Source of the DNA: Bacteroides fragilis
GTDB taxonomy: Bacteria > Bacillota > Clostridia > Lachnospirales > Lachnospiraceae
Direction of reading: 5' to 3'
DNA length: 22,135 nt
NCBI GenBank assembly: GCA_023664485.1
Contig: JAMPFK010000036.1
Location: 1-22,135 of the forward strand
The position numbers and the translations under genes were made by a program. Position 1 is the stretch's first letter, and every line of letters starts with the position of its first letter. The notes beneath the pieces were generated by a model, which saw only the letters and a program-made list of their open reading frames with translations, made no database searches and was not told the origin of the DNA. Positions 15,089 through 22,135 of the stretch are shown here, piece after piece.

Positions 15089-15673
15089 ATGTACCTCATC
15101 GCCGGCCTCGGAAACCCAGGCGCAAAATATGAAAATACAAGACATAATATCGGTTTTATGGTAATTGACGCGCTTGCCGGAAAGCATCGAATTTCCGTGA
15201 CGGAGAGAAAACATAAGGCGCTTATCGGCAGGGGTATCATTGGAGACGAACGGGTAATCCTTGTAAAACCGCAGACTTTTATGAATCTGAGTGGTGAAAG
15301 CCTCCGGGAAATCATAGACTATTATAAGATAGAAGAAAAAGAAGAGCTCATCGTTATTTCGGACGATATCAGCCTGGATGTGGGGGCGCTGCGTATTCGG
15401 AAAAAAGGAAGTGCCGGGGGGCACAACGGGTTGAAAAATATCATCCTCCATCTGGGGCACGATGAATTTCAGAGAGTCCGGATCGGCGTGGGTAGAAAGC
15501 CGTCCAATTACGATCTGGCGGATTATGTGCTGGGGCATTTTTCGAAAGAGGACGGACCCCTCATTGCGGAAAGCATAAAACAGGCGGCGGAGGCCGTGGA
15601 GGTCATGATCATGGAAAACGCAGATAAGGCGATGAATCAATTCAATAAAAAAGGAACAGGAAAACAACAATGA
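15089..15673 (+). CDS. pth: Peptidyl-tRNA hydrolase, 194 aa
   Basis: Cleaves the ester bond of peptidyl-tRNA released from stalled ribosomes, recycling the tRNA. Key residues fit the bacterial family: Asn9 in GLGNPG, catalytic His19 in TRHNIGF, Asn66 in KPQTFMNLSG, Asp92 in ISDDISL and Asn113 in GGHNGLKN, with RVRIGVGRK following. Length is normal. ATG 15089 follows TTGGAG at good spacing. The stop overlaps the start of mfd as ATGA (15670-15673), so the two are co-translated; pth-mfd adjacency is common in Firmicutes. Confidence 0.97.
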   Translation: MYLIAGLGNPGAKYENTRHNIGFMVIDALAGKHRISVTERKHKALIGRGIIGDERVILVKPQTFMNLSGESLREIIDYYKIEEKEELIVISDDISLDVGALRIRKKGSAGGHNGLKNIILHLGHDEFQRVRIGVGRKPSNYDLADYVLGHFSKEDGPLIAESIKQAAEAVEVMIMENADKAMNQFNKKGTGKQQ

Positions 15674-18600
15674 AAGCATTACTGGCTCCCTTGCAGGAAT
15701 TGGGAGAATACGAAGAAATGAAAAAAATGCTTGGCAGGGAACGGACAGCAATTACGGTAAGCGGCTGCGCCGATTCCGAGAAGCTTCATATGATATACGG
15801 ATTGAGCGATGGTCTTCGGTATAAGATCATCGTTACTTTCAGCGATTTAAAGACGAAAGAGCTTTATGAGGATTACCAGTTTTATGACAGAAATGTCATG
15901 ATATATCCGGCGAAGGATCTGATCTTTTTTCAGGCGGATATTCATGGAAACCAGCTTATCATGCAGCGGATGAAATGCCTGCGCAGACTGATGGAGGGCC
16001 TTCCGACAACGATCATTACGACTTTCGACGCGCTGATGACGCCGCAGATTCCGCTGGCCGTCCAGCAGAAAAATATCGTGCATATCAACAGGCAGAGCCG
16101 CATCGACGAAAGCGTTCTGGCGGCAAGGCTTTCAGAGCTTGGATATGAAAAGAATTATCAGGTGGAAGCTCCCGGACAATTCAGCATCCGGGGAGGCATC
16201 GTCGATGTTTTTGACCTGACGGAGGAAAATCCCTACCGCATCGAGCTTTGGGGAGAAGATGTGGAGTCTATCCGCAGCTTCGATATTTTGAGCCAGCGTT
16301 CGATTGAAAAACTGGAATCCATCTCTGTCTATCCGGCGACCGAGATGGTCTTGAGCAAAGAAGAACTGCATAAGGGTATTCGGGCGATCGAAAAGGAAGG
16401 GAAGGCGTATGCAGAAAAACTGCGCGCGGAAATAAAGAACGAGGAGGCGCACCGTATCACGCAGCAGATAAAGGCATTAAAGGAACAGCTTCTGGAGCTT
16501 GGCGTTTCCCTGAATGCGGTCAATCTGGAAAGCTATGTCCGATACTTTTATCCGGCTTTATCGAGTTTTCTGGAATTTTTTCCGGAGGCGCAGAGCTGTT
16601 TTTTCATAGATGAGCCGATTCGTGTCAAGGAGCATGCCGATGTGGTGGAAATGGAATTTCGGGAAAGCATGATGCACCGTGTGGAAAAAGGCTATATCCT
16701 GCCCGGACAGATGGATGTCCTTTTCCGGGGAGAAGAAGTCGCGGCGAAGCTGGCGGGAAGAAGGATTGTTGCGGTTTCCATGATGGACGGCAGGAATCCG
16801 TTGTTCAGGGCGGAGCGGAAATTTGACATTCAGGCAAGGAGCATGCCCTCTTATAATAATAGCTTCGATGCGCTTGTGAAGGATCTGGCAAGATATAAGA
16901 AAAACGGATACCGGGTCCTGCTTCTGTCCGGTTCCCGGACGAGGGCAAAAAGGCTGGCGGAGGATCTGCGGGAACAAGGGCTTGCAGCCTTTTACAGCGA
17001 GGATCCGGAAAGGGAAGTACAGCCCGGAGAAGTGATGACTTATTACGGAAGAGTGCTGAAAGGATTTGAATATCCGCTTTTAAAATTCCTCGTGATTTCG
17101 GAGAGCGACATTTTCGGTTCTCAAAAAAAGAAGAAGAAAAAAATATACGAGGGACAGAAAATCAATGATTTTTCCGAATTGAAGGTCGGCGATTACGTTG
17201 TGCATGAAAGCCATGGCCTGGGAATTTACCGGGGGATTGAAAAAGTAGAGGTTGAGAAGGTTACGAAAGACTATATCAAAATAGAATATCGGGACGGCGG
17301 GAATCTGTATATTCTGGCGACCGGTCTTGACGTCATTCAGAAATATGCTTCTGCGGATGCGGGAACGCCTAAACTGAACAAACTCGGCACGCAGGAATGG
17401 AATAAGACGAAAACGAAAGTAAGGAGCGCGGTCAGTGAAATTGCGCAGGATCTGGTGGAGCTGTATGCGCACAGACAGCAGAAGAGCGGATATCAATATG
17501 GCGCAGATACAGTCTGGCAGCGGGAATTTGAAGAAATGTTCCCTTTCGAGGAGACGGAAGACCAGCTGAACGCCATCGCTGATACCAAGGCGGATATGGA
17601 AAGCACGAGGATCATGGACCGCCTGATCTGCGGAGATGTCGGCTACGGGAAGACGGAGATCGCGATACGGGCCGCTTTTAAAGCGGTGCAGGAAGGAAAA
17701 CAGGTCGCCTATCTCGTACCGACGACGATTCTGGCGCAGCAGCATTACAATACGTTTATCCAGCGCATGAAAGATTTCCCGGTGCGCGTTGATTTGATGT
17801 CCCGCTTCCGGACAGCGGCGGAGCAGAAAAAGACGGTGGAAGATCTGCGTAAGGGCATGGTGGATATCGTCATCGGAACTCATCGGATCCTTTCCAAAGA
17901 TGTGCAGTTCAGGGATTTAGGACTGCTGATCGTGGATGAGGAACAGCGTTTCGGTGTTACCCACAAAGAGAAAATCAAGAAGATGAAGGAAGACGTGGAT
18001 GTTTTAACGCTGACCGCGACGCCGATTCCGCGGACGCTTCATATGAGCCTGATCGGCATCCGGGATATGAGCGTTCTTGAAGAGGGGCCGGGCGACAGGC
18101 AGCCGATACAGACTTTTGTGTGCGAATATAACGAAGAACTGGTGCGGGAAGCGATCGCGCGGGAGCTTGCGAGGGAAGGACAGGTTTACTATGTTTATAA
18201 CAGAGTGGCCCATATCGCGGATATCGCGTCCTCCGTACAGAGCCTTGTGCCGGAAGCAGCGGTGGCTTTTGCGCATGGACAGATGAATGAACGGGAACTG
18301 GAACGCATTATGTACGATTTTATCAACGGAGAAATCGACGTTCTGGTGTCTACGACCATTATTGAGACAGGTCTGGACATTGCCAATGTCAATACGATGA
18401 TCATTCATGATTCCGATAATATGGGGCTGTCGCAGCTTTATCAGCTCCGTGGACGGGTAGGCCGTTCCAATCGGACCGCCTATGCTTTTCTGATGTATAA
18501 AAGAGATAAGATGCTGCGGGAGGTGGCGGAGAAAAGGCTGGAAGCGATCCGGGAATTTACGGATTTGGGAAGCGGTTTTAAAATTGCCATGCGGGATCTG

Positions 18601-19215
18601 GAAATCCGCGGAGCGGGCAATATTCTCGGCGCCAGACAGCATGGCCATATGCAGGCGGTAGGATACGATCTGTATTGTAAAATGCTGAACGAGGCGGTCA
18701 AGAATATCAAAGGGATTTCCACGATAGAGAGTTTTACGACAAGCATCGATTTGGATGTAGATGCTTATATTCCGCCTTCTTATATCGTGAATGAGATTCA
18801 GAAACTGGATATTTATAAGCGGATTGCTGGCATCGAGAACGACAGGGAATGCGACGATATGAAAGAAGAACTGCTGGACCGTTTCGGCGGGATTCCCAGG
18901 TCGGTGGATAATCTTCTGCGGATCGCGCTCATCCGGGTCAAGGCGCATCAGCTCTATATGTCGGAAGTGAAAGGTAAAAACGAACTGCTCCAGTTCCTGA
19001 TGCGTACGGACGCGCAGATCGCGGTGGAGAATATACCGGAATTATTGAAGCGCTATAAGGGAAAGCTCGCTTTCGATCCAAAGGGCGTGCCGGTTTTCCG
19101 GTATCGATATAAAAAATTCGATCTGGTGGAAAAAAACGAGGAGTTTTTACTCACGATAACGGAGCAGCTGCTGAGCGACATGCAGCATTTTCTTCTGCCG
19201 GTCGGGGAATTATAA
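15670..19215 (+). CDS. mfd: Transcription-repair coupling factor, 1181 aa
   Basis: Pushes RNA polymerase off lesions and recruits UvrA. The N-terminal UvrB-homology part includes APGQFSIRGGIVDVFD; the RNA-polymerase-interaction domain begins near residue 506 with VGDYVVHESHGLGIYRG. The RecG-like translocase has Walker A GDVGYGKT (655-662), DEEQ box (756-759), LTATPIPRTLHMSL, and the motif VI QLRGRVGR (925-932). The C-terminal TRCF domain includes FGGIP. Length matches Bacillus-type Mfd. The lysine-rich linker SQKKKKKK is coded by runs of A (about 17126-17142), a possible slippage site. The start is ATG 15670 in the pth stop. No clear terminator follows the stop at 19215; only a weak stem, CAAAAGC/GCTTTTG (19249-19273), is seen. 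Confidence 0.97.
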   Translation: MKALLAPLQELGEYEEMKKMLGRERTAITVSGCADSEKLHMIYGLSDGLRYKIIVTFSDLKTKELYEDYQFYDRNVMIYPAKDLIFFQADIHGNQLIMQRMKCLRRLMEGLPTTIITTFDALMTPQIPLAVQQKNIVHINRQSRIDESVLAARLSELGYEKNYQVEAPGQFSIRGGIVDVFDLTEENPYRIELWGEDVESIRSFDILSQRSIEKLESISVYPATEMVLSKEELHKGIRAIEKEGKAYAEKLRAEIKNEEAHRITQQIKALKEQLLELGVSLNAVNLESYVRYFYPALSSFLEFFPEAQSCFFIDEPIRVKEHADVVEMEFRESMMHRVEKGYILPGQMDVLFRGEEVAAKLAGRRIVAVSMMDGRNPLFRAERKFDIQARSMPSYNNSFDALVKDLARYKKNGYRVLLLSGSRTRAKRLAEDLREQGLAAFYSEDPEREVQPGEVMTYYGRVLKGFEYPLLKFLVISESDIFGSQKKKKKKIYEGQKINDFSELKVGDYVVHESHGLGIYRGIEKVEVEKVTKDYIKIEYRDGGNLYILATGLDVIQKYASADAGTPKLNKLGTQEWNKTKTKVRSAVSEIAQDLVELYAHRQQKSGYQYGADTVWQREFEEMFPFEETEDQLNAIADTKADMESTRIMDRLICGDVGYGKTEIAIRAAFKAVQEGKQVAYLVPTTILAQQHYNTFIQRMKDFPVRVDLMSRFRTAAEQKKTVEDLRKGMVDIVIGTHRILSKDVQFRDLGLLIVDEEQRFGVTHKEKIKKMKEDVDVLTLTATPIPRTLHMSLIGIRDMSVLEEGPGDRQPIQTFVCEYNEELVREAIARELAREGQVYYVYNRVAHIADIASSVQSLVPEAAVAFAHGQMNERELERIMYDFINGEIDVLVSTTIIETGLDIANVNTMIIHDSDNMGLSQLYQLRGRVGRSNRTAYAFLMYKRDKMLREVAEKRLEAIREFTDLGSGFKIAMRDLEIRGAGNILGARQHGHMQAVGYDLYCKMLNEAVKNIKGISTIESFTTSIDLDVDAYIPPSYIVNEIQKLDIYKRIAGIENDRECDDMKEELLDRFGGIPRSVDNLLRIALIRVKAHQLYMSEVKGKNELLQFLMRTDAQIAVENIPELLKRYKGKLAFDPKGVPVFRYRYKKFDLVEKNEEFLLTITEQLLSDMQHFLLPVGEL

Positions 19216-19326
19216 TTAACGACATTAAAAATTGCCATTTCAGCCTTGCAAAAGCTTGCGTATATGGCTTTTGTAGAAGATGGAATGTGCAATTTGTTAT
19301 GTCGCTTACTATCATTTAAGAAAAAA

Positions 19327-19338
19327 GAACAAATGTTC
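19327..19338. promoter_or_regulatory. LexA (SOS) box-like site
   Basis: GAACAAATGTTC matches the Firmicutes core GAAC-RNRY-GTTC fully; the outer C/G flanks of the best sites are absent. It lies 77 bp upstream of a small gene. Repression by LexA is inference. Confidence 0.5.
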
Positions 19339-19347
19339 AACAAAGAC

Positions 19348-19370
19348 CGTTTTATCGGACTGATAAAATG
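19348..19370. repeat. Inverted repeat between LexA-like box and small gene
   Basis: TTTTATC (19350-19356), loop GGACT, GATAAAA (19362-19368). The stem extends by a G-T and a C-G pair. It may be a second operator or a leader hairpin. Confidence 0.4.
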
Positions 19371-19377
19371 TTATGCT
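19369..19377 (+). promoter_or_regulatory. Possible extended -10 promoter of the 38-codon gene
   Basis: TGT-TATGCT (TATGCT 19372-19377). No fair -35 is found at 17 bp. A second option uses TTCAAC (19336-19341), inside the LexA-like box, with TGATAA 19 bp on. Confidence 0.35.
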
Positions 19378-19414
19378 GTTTTCAGAAAGAAAAATGATTC
19401 TGAAAGGAGACGGC

Positions 19415-19531
19415 ATGATGAAAGGATATACGGTAGAGAACGGTTATATGGGATATGTGAACGGGAGATATATGTTGTTTGCGAGCGAGATCGATTATGA
19501 AGAATATATAGAAGTGGACAGCATAGGATAA
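19415..19531 (+). CDS. Small protein of unknown function, 38 aa
   Basis: A short gene with a strong ribosome site, AAGGAG at 19404-19409, eight bases before ATG 19418 and five before ATG 19415; either may be the start (38 or 37 residues). The product begins MMKGYTVENGYMGYVNG and continues RYMLFASEIDYEEYIEVDSIG. It is rich in Tyr and Gly, acidic in the C-terminal third, and contains the near-repeat GYTVENGYMGYVNGRYM. No membrane segment, signal peptide or cysteine. The composition and periodic Gly-Tyr look like a real protein with a small beta structure. It lies 200 bp behind mfd with a LexA-like box upstream, so induction by DNA damage is a hypothesis. The longer frame in another phase (19246-19500) has no such ribosome site and is rejected. 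Confidence 0.62.
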   Translation: MMKGYTVENGYMGYVNGRYMLFASEIDYEEYIEVDSIG

Positions 19532-19537
19532 GGGGAC

Positions 19538-19552
19538 GGGCGAAAGCCCTTT
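19538..19552 (+). terminator. Weak hairpin with T-run behind the small gene
   Basis: GGGC, GAAA tetraloop, GCCC, then TTT, seven bases after the stop codon. Only four base pairs and three T's; may attenuate rather than terminate. Confidence 0.35.
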
Positions 19553-19583
19553 AGCGGAAAAGAGCACATATTGCATAGTAACA

Positions 19584-19621
19584 GGCACATGATATGCTTT
19601 TCCTGGCATATGATATATCAT
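19584..19621. repeat. Direct repeat GGCAYATGATAT and overlapping palindrome
   Basis: GGCACATGATAT (19584-19595) and GGCATATGATAT (19605-19616) are spaced 21 bp start to start, that is two helical turns. The second overlaps the 12-bp palindrome ATGATATATCAT (19610-19621). Possible binding sites upstream of the hydrolase gene. Confidence 0.35.
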
Positions 19622-19628
19622 AACATAA

Positions 19629-19699
19629 TGGGAAGGAATGAAAGTTTCCCAGAGGATTTTCATTCGGATTTGGGATGCCGTAAAGCGGCATTACGGAGG
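19629..19699 (+). promoter_or_regulatory. Potentially structured leader of the hydrolase gene
   Basis: Stems: TGGGAA (19629-19634) with TTCCCA (19646-19651); ATGCCG (19675-19680) with CGGCAT (19686-19691). The latter is exclusive with CCGTAA (19678-19683) pairing to TTACGG (19691-19696), which would cover part of the GGAGG ribosome site (19695-19699). TCCCA can also pair with TGGGA (19671-19675). Suggests a switch or a protein-binding leader; untested. Confidence 0.4.
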
Positions 19700-19704
19700 T
19701 CGGC

Positions 19705-20469
19705 GTGATTACCAGAATCGATGATCGTTCAGTCAACTATATAGATAAGGGAGAAGGAGATGTTATTCTGCTTCTGCATGGATGGGGTTCCAATATTACG
19801 TTATTTCAGGGAATAATCGATGTCCTGTCCCCGCGGCACAGAATCATTGCGCCCGATATGCCGGGATTCGGCAAGACACCGGAACCGCCGGGGCCGTGGT
19901 GCGTGGACGATTATGTTGATTTTGTCATAAAATTTCTTGACAGTCTGCGGATAAAGGAATTCAGTATTCTGGTACATTCCTTCGGCGGCCGGGTGTTCTT
20001 TAAGATGAATGCGCGGGAAAATCTTCCGTATGTGATCCGGAAAGCGGTTCTGATCGACAGTGCGGGCATTATGCCGAAAAAAACATGGAAGCAGAAAATG
20101 AGCCTGCGCCTTTATAAAGCGGCGAGGCGGCTCATGAGTACGAAACTGCTGCATTTTCTGTATCCCGACGCGGTAGAGGATATGAGAAAGAAGAGGGGTT
20201 CCGCAGATTACAACAATGCGACGCCGCTTATGCGGGAAACGCTTGTGAAAGTCGTCAATGAAGATCTTCGTCCGCTTATTGGCAAAGTAAGCTGTCCGAC
20301 GCTTCTGATATGGGGTGATGCGGATACGGCGACGCCGCTTGTGGATGCCAAAACGATGGAAGGGCTGATAAAAGACGCCGGGCTCGTCGTGTGCGAGGGA
20401 GCCGGACACTATTCCTTTTTGGAACAGCCTGCGAAAGTGCACGGCGTGTTACAGGCATTTTTGGGATAA
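19705..20469 (+). CDS. Alpha/beta hydrolase, 254 aa
   Basis: Hydrolase of unknown substrate. The oxyanion segment is LLLHGWGSN, the nucleophile is Ser92 in LVHSFGGR (the first Gly of GxSxG is replaced by Val), the acid is likely Asp208 in WGDADTATP, and the base is His235 in GAGHYSFLEQP. A helical cap lies between about 118 and 185. There is no signal peptide or membrane segment; cytoplasmic. The start is GTG 19705, five bases behind GGAGG; no better start exists in frame. It lies 34 bp before a membrane MurF-like gene, so a cell-wall or lipid-linked substrate is conceivable. Other family members cleave C-C bonds, epoxides or esters, and the sequence does not discriminate. Confidence 0.87.
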   Translation: MITRIDDRSVNYIDKGEGDVILLLHGWGSNITLFQGIIDVLSPRHRIIAPDMPGFGKTPEPPGPWCVDDYVDFVIKFLDSLRIKEFSILVHSFGGRVFFKMNARENLPYVIRKAVLIDSAGIMPKKTWKQKMSLRLYKAARRLMSTKLLHFLYPDAVEDMRKKRGSADYNNATPLMRETLVKVVNEDLRPLIGKVSCPTLLIWGDADTATPLVDAKTMEGLIKDAGLVVCEGAGHYSFLEQPAKVHGVLQAFLG

Positions 20470-20503
20470 AATTTTTGTGGCGGAAAGGGACTAAGACTCG
20501 TTT

Positions 20504-22072
20504 ATGGATATTCTTTTGTGGTTATTTTGGTTCGGCTCCTATCTGGCAGGGGCCGTTCGGTTTGAACTTTATATTGTGCATATGTTTCAGCAAAATTCCT
20601 ATAAACCGACAGAGTACCGGGAATGGCTGCAGGTGAAGGATAATATCGGCAGGCTGTTGGGAAAGACTCTTTACGCGCTGGTTTCCCTGCCGCTTTTGTC
20701 TGCAGGTGGAAGAGCCTGTCTGGCTGCGGCGTGTTTGATGAATCTTATGAGCGTTCTGGTGAACAGGCCGCGCCGCGCGAAGAAGCCGCTCGTTTATACC
20801 CCGCGGGTGAAAAGGATGCTTGCGGCCACGGGGATTTTTTTTGCGGCCGTTGTTCTGTTATCCTTCTTTGCGGGCGGAATGGAGGCGCGTATATGCGCGC
20901 TGTCCCTGTCGCTTCTGTTCGTGCTGATACCGGTGCTCGTCCTGCTGATCAATCTGATCAACCATCCGATTGAAGAAGGGATTAACAGACACTATATCAA
21001 CGATGCGGCGAGGATTCTGCAGGAGATGCCGAATCTGACGGTCATCGGCGTAACCGGAAGTTATGGGAAGACCAGTGTCAAATATTTTCTGAGCAGGCTG
21101 CTTTCCACGCAGTTCAGCGTACTGCATACGCCCGGCAATTATAATACGACGCTGGGGGTCGTGAGAACGATCCGGGAGCAGATGAAGTCGTTTCATGAGA
21201 TTTTCATTTGTGAAATGGGGGCAAGGGAAGTCGGAGATATCAAAGAGATCTGTGATCTGGTCCATCCGCGTTATGGCATTATCACTTCCATCGGCCCTCA
21301 GCATCTGCAGAGTTTTCATAGTATCGAAAATATCGTTCGTACGAAGTTCGAGCTGGCTGACGCGGTGCCTGCGGACGGAAAAGTGTTTCTCAATTATGAT
21401 AATGATTATATCCGCGGCCGTAAGACGGATAGGCAGGTTGTCAGCTATGGGACGCAGGAAGGAGTTACCGATTACGCCGCCTATGATATTTCCGTTTCCA
21501 GAGAAGGCTCCTTTTTTAAAATGAAGGGGAGGGACGGACGGGAATTTCAGTTTCATACGAAACTGGTGGGCAATCATAATGTGCAGAATATTGCAGGAGC
21601 GGTTGCGGTTGCCAATACGCTCGGCATTCCGATGGAGAAACTGCTTTATCCGGTGAAACAGCTGGAGAGCGTTCCCCACAGGCTGCAGCTGACGAAACAG
21701 GGAAACTGGACAATACTCGACGATGCTTATAACTCCAATAAGAGCGGATTTAAGGCGGCATTGGATACGCTGGCGATGTTCGAGGATCTCAGGATTTTAG
21801 TGACGCCGGGGATGGTCGAGCTCGGCGCCAGAGAGTATGAAGAAAATGAGGAAGTGGGCGTTTATGCGCATGATAAATGCGATTATGCGATCCTGGTCGG
21901 TAAGAAGCGGACGAAGCCGATACAGGACGGACTGCTGGAGTCAGGATTTCCCGAACAGAAAATGATACTCGTGGATTCCCTGGAAGAGGCGTTTCAGAAG
22001 ATTAATGCGATATCGGGCGAGCGGCAGAAAGTCGTTCTGCTGGAGAACGATTTGCCGGACAATTATAACTAA
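20504..22072 (+). CDS. Membrane-anchored MurF-like Mur ligase, 522 aa
   Basis: An ATP-dependent amide ligase of the Mur family. The first about 160 residues contain hydrophobic segments (about 1-27, 55-80, 104-125 and 128-152) instead of MurF's UDP-precursor-binding domain. The central domain has P-loop GVTGSYGKT (182-190), NYNTTLGV, EMGAREVGDI and TSIGPQHLQSF, all of MurF type. The C-terminal domain has GNHNVQNIAGAVAVA and DDAYNSNKSGFKAAL, as in MurF. It is therefore a MurF paralogue whose substrate side is altered; it may act on lipid-linked material at the membrane or on another peptide. ATG 20504 has a remote ribosome site (AAGGGA 13 bases away), so translation may be coupled to the hydrolase. 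Role in vivo unknown. The stop TAA is at 22070-22072; nothing further is readable before a -35 at 22112. Confidence 0.85.
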   Translation: MDILLWLFWFGSYLAGAVRFELYIVHMFQQNSYKPTEYREWLQVKDNIGRLLGKTLYALVSLPLLSAGGRACLAAACLMNLMSVLVNRPRRAKKPLVYTPRVKRMLAATGIFFAAVVLLSFFAGGMEARICALSLSLLFVLIPVLVLLINLINHPIEEGINRHYINDAARILQEMPNLTVIGVTGSYGKTSVKYFLSRLLSTQFSVLHTPGNYNTTLGVVRTIREQMKSFHEIFICEMGAREVGDIKEICDLVHPRYGIITSIGPQHLQSFHSIENIVRTKFELADAVPADGKVFLNYDNDYIRGRKTDRQVVSYGTQEGVTDYAAYDISVSREGSFFKMKGRDGREFQFHTKLVGNHNVQNIAGAVAVANTLGIPMEKLLYPVKQLESVPHRLQLTKQGNWTILDDAYNSNKSGFKAALDTLAMFEDLRILVTPGMVELGAREYEENEEVGVYAHDKCDYAILVGKKRTKPIQDGLLESGFPEQKMILVDSLEEAFQKINAISGERQKVVLLENDLPDNYN

Positions 22073-22111
22073 ACGGATACGAGCATTCCTATAGAGAATG
22101 AAATTTGAACT

Positions 22112-22117
22112 TTGACA
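22112..22117 (+). promoter_or_regulatory. -35 element of a promoter for the next gene
   Basis: A perfect TTGACA. A 17-bp spacer would place the -10 at or past the last base of the window. The hairpin CATTC/GAATG (22084-22100) before it is too weak to call a terminator. Confidence 0.45.
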
Positions 22118-22135
22118 AAATAAAATCTCCCCGTA

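Noticed and set aside
18004..18948. Long open frame on the minus strand
   Set aside because: It lies wholly inside mfd, has no ribosome site and reads as low-complexity His/Arg/Phe-rich antisense translation. The same applies to other long antisense frames at 5209-5823, 6925-7821, 12303-13253, 17080-17883 and 20858-21679.
19249..19273. Terminator of mfd
   Set aside because: CAAAAGC/GCTTTTG can pair, but the loop is 11 nt, the stem is A/T-rich and no T-run follows.
19246..19500. 84-codon plus-strand frame
   Set aside because: It overlaps the 38-codon gene in another phase, has no ribosome site and ends in an Arg/Glu-rich stretch typical of a shifted reading of that gene.
1..22135. CRISPR array, tRNA, rRNA, transposon or prophage
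   Set aside because: No regularly spaced long repeats, no cloverleaf-like or rRNA sequence, and no transposase, integrase or phage structural gene was seen on either strand.

Overview
The window looks like chromosomal core DNA of a spore-forming, low-to-middle GC Clostridia bacterium, most likely of the Lachnospiraceae type. The reasons are the Firmicutes-type paired glgC-glgD genes, spoVG, a DnaI-type helicase loader with a DnaD/DnaB-domain protein, and strong GGAGG-type ribosome binding sites with frequent extended -10 promoters. I see no rRNA, tRNA, CRISPR, prophage, IS element or plasmid function. The assignment to a group is inference; no marker gene fixes the species.

Layout. (1) 73-3629, minus: a 980-residue two-zinc-ribbon protein with a central helical repeat region and a C-terminal PH-like domain, followed by an unrecognised 181-residue protein. 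(2) 3764-6874, plus: NAD salvage genes pncA and pncB overlapping by 4 nt, then a signal-less pectinesterase, ending in a perfect 24-bp inverted repeat that serves both strands. (3) 10149-6910, minus: a DnaD/DnaB-like replication initiation protein, a DnaI-like helicase loader and a divergent PRPP synthetase, tightly packed as one operon. (4) 10249-10353: five DnaA-box-like sequences between that operon and murC. (5) 11733-10354, minus: murC. (6) 12132-14521, plus: glgC-glgD with a strong promoter and a small inverted repeat over it. (7) 14650-14922: spoVG and its terminator. (8) 15089-19215: pth-mfd, overlapping by 4 nt. (9) 19216-19704: a 489-bp stretch with a LexA-box-like site, a 38-codon small gene and a potentially structured leader. 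(10) 19705-22072: an alpha/beta hydrolase and a membrane-anchored MurF-like ligase; a -35 element for the next gene lies at the right edge.

How the genes connect. PncA makes nicotinate, and PncB joins it to PRPP, the product of the convergent prs gene. PRPP synthesis is itself co-transcribed with helicase loading genes, so precursor supply and replication initiation may be coupled. The DnaA boxes sit 70-175 bp upstream of the promoter of that operon, which suggests DnaA feedback on the loader genes. MurC and the MurF-like protein belong to cell wall synthesis. Mfd (transcription-coupled repair) is followed by a possible SOS-regulated small gene.

The best candidates for something undescribed are the DnaA-box array over the DnaD/DnaI/Prs operon, the 980-residue repeat protein, the LexA-box small gene, the hydrolase leader with mutually exclusive hairpins, and the membrane MurF paralogue. 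All functional links are inferred from sequence and family knowledge; no search was run.
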